From positions 1-6,144 of the forward strand of contig JBJEQT010000178.1 in the NCBI GenBank assembly GCA_051881895.1: DNA of 6,144 bases, given 5' to 3'. Below, piece by piece: positions 5,189 to 6,144 of this stretch. The notes below the pieces were generated by a model. That model worked only from the letters and a program-made list of their open reading frames with translations, was not told the DNA's origin and made no database searches. The translations under genes and the position numbers were made by a program. The stretch comes from UBA3818 sp051881895 (GTDB lineage: Bacteria > Bacillota > Clostridia > Oscillospirales > Ruminococcaceae). Every line of letters starts with the position of its first letter. Positions within the stretch are counted from its first letter, which is position 1.

Positions 5189-5626
5189 CGGCGTCTGTTT
5201 TCGTCATTCATCAGTCTTAGTGATTTTGACAAAAATTCATATTGGCAGATACCACGGGCCATATTCTCAGTATCAATGCCCTATTAAAAAACAGCAGGAG
5301 AAATCCTGCTGTTTTTTAATATTATCGCTTGTCATTGTGCGTTTTCGCGTGATATTTATTTTCGAACAAAAATAACATTGGCGCAATGGTTACCCGTCAG
5401 CGCAACAAGAAACTTCTTGATGAGAATATTCCGAAAGGCATAAACAAAATTTATTCTATATTCTTCCAAGCGCTTAAGGCCTAACAATTCCCATAATTGA
5501 CAAATAATTGAAAATATGTTAATTTTTATATATGACATGTCGCCCTTCGACTACTTCAATAGCAGCATTTTGTACATCTTATTTTAAGTTTAAAAGGCGC
5601 GAGTATGCCTTATTTATGGAGGAAAA
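5189..5626. other. 438-base intergenic stretch before the lipoprotein gene
   Basis: Apart from the terminator at 5282-5321 no gene is convincing. A 32-codon plus-strand frame (ATG 5386 to stop 5484) and an overlapping 60-codon minus-strand frame (5538-5356) both lack a good ribosome binding site. From about 5440 the DNA turns strongly AT-rich. A perfect -35 hexamer TTGACA lies at 5497-5502, but the best -10 candidates (TAATTT at 5520, TATGAC at 5531) are poor. The promoter of the lipoprotein gene is probably here but not clearly defined. Confidence 0.45.
5282..5321 (+). terminator. Intrinsic terminator with an 18-bp perfect stem, after the LytTR gene
   Basis: Bases 5282-5299 are perfectly complementary to 5304-5321, with only a GAAA tetraloop (5300-5303) between them. 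The GC core is ACAGCAGGA/TCCTGCTGT, followed by six T. It lies about 95 bases beyond the LytTR stop. The symmetric A- and T-runs make it usable on both strands, but no minus-strand gene is seen to its right in the window. Confidence 0.85.
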
Positions 5627-6144
5627 ATGAAAAGAATCATCTGTATTTTATGTGCTTTTTTATTCCTGTGCGGCTGCGGGAACCATTCCGCATCCAGTTC
5701 TGAAAAATCAGAACTTTCTGAAAGCCCAATATCAGCCAGCTCTGATTTAGAAGTTCCGGATGTTTTTCTGGACAGTGACGGCCGACTGACTATCCAAAAC
5801 GCACAGCTTACAACCTCTAAAAAGTTATGGATTTTGGCCTATATGAATGATTGCATCTATTTTCGGGAAGAAGATCGTGATGAACCGCAAAAGGTTACGA
5901 TTTACAAAGCAGATCTGAACGCTCACACCGTAACCGACATTGGGCAAATAGAGCGTTACAGAATCAGTACGAATCCTCTCGAAGTTCGGCTGATTCACGA
6001 TAAGCTTTTCTTTACGGTTGCGCGCGACGAAGAGGAAAATAAAGTAAAAGATTATTTATATTCTATTGACTTAACCACTGATGCACTGTACCAATATGAA
6101 GGAGAGTCTTTGGTTTCTCCGTTGGTATATCACCACACCTATGG
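5627..6144 (+). CDS. Putative secreted lipoprotein, cut off by the window end
   Basis: The first 172 codons of a frame that is still open at the window edge. It starts at the ATG at 5627, with GGAGG four bases upstream. A lipoprotein signal peptide is clear: a basic start MKR, a hydrophobic stretch IICILCAFLFL and a lipobox-like LCGC with the lipid-modified cysteine predicted at C17. A Ser/Glu-rich linker (about 20-45) would hold the mature part away from the membrane. The remainder contains repeated short strand-like units such as NDCIYFRE, KVTIYKADL, DKLFFTVA and DYLYSIDL, each aromatic with a following polar turn, suggesting a beta-propeller-like fold. This resembles the many uncharacterised clostridial DUF5050-type lipoproteins. 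I do not recognise a specific function. Its base composition is AT-richer than the genes to its left. Confidence 0.8.
   Translation, partial: MKRIICILCAFLFLCGCGNHSASSSEKSELSESPISASSDLEVPDVFLDSDGRLTIQNAQLTTSKKLWILAYMNDCIYFREEDRDEPQKVTIYKADLNAHTVTDIGQIERYRISTNPLEVRLIHDKLFFTVARDEEENKVKDYLYSIDLTTDALYQYEGESLVSPLVYHHTY

Noticed and set aside
5136..5375. Plus-strand 79-codon frame overlapping the end of the LytTR gene, considered as a small signal peptide gene of agr type.
   Set aside because: It starts inside the LytTR coding region, runs through the 18-bp terminator hairpin, and has none of the features of an AgrD-type precursor.
5535..5552. TGTCGCC and TTCGACT near the lipoprotein gene, considered as 0A boxes.
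   Set aside because: The first matches the 0A core at only five of seven positions and the second at six. Without an exact box this is close to chance level.

Overview
The window looks like chromosomal DNA from a spore-forming member of the Clostridia. The main evidence is a clear full-length Spo0A, the master regulator of sporulation. Ribosome binding sites are strong and purine-rich, genes are flanked by compact intrinsic terminators, and the GC content is moderate, which would fit an Oscillospiraceae/Ruminococcaceae-like firmicute. That family placement is an inference; only an endospore-forming firmicute is well supported. I see no rRNA, tRNA, CRISPR array, insertion sequence or phage gene.

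Layout from left to right. (1) 19-1014, minus strand: a WYL-domain transcriptional regulator with its own extended -10 promoter. (2) 1076-1115: a hairpin terminator separating it from spo0A. (3) 1212-1997, minus strand: spo0A, with a probable SigA promoter about 50-80 bases upstream and, further out, a perfect 10-bp inverted repeat whose arms each contain an exact 0A box. (4) 1998-2624: a 627-base stretch with no confident gene. It holds the spo0A control region, then the terminator and a long 3' region of the next gene. (5) 2625-3293, minus strand: a YitT-type membrane protein. (6) 3349-3388: a divergent control region. (7) 3458-4264, plus strand: a BmrR-like MerR-family regulator with an effector-binding C-terminus, followed by a terminator. 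(8) 4490-5188, plus strand: a LytTR response regulator with an eroded receiver active site, followed by an exceptionally long perfect terminator hairpin. (9) 5627 to the window end, plus strand: a truncated lipoprotein gene in AT-richer sequence.

The most coherent unit is the divergent pair yitT-like / merR-like. Between them a 15-bp palindrome, TTGGTATAATACCAA, fills most of a 19-bp spacer between good -35 and -10 hexamers facing the membrane protein gene. This is the signature architecture of a MerR-activated promoter. The same palindrome covers the -10 of an oppositely facing promoter for the regulator itself. This suggests a self-limiting, ligand-responsive switch in which a multidrug-sensor-type regulator induces a YitT-family membrane protein of unknown function.

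The other genes are mostly regulators (WYL, Spo0A, LytTR), each apparently transcribed from its own promoter and closed by its own terminator. The window is therefore a cluster of independent regulatory transcription units rather than one operon.
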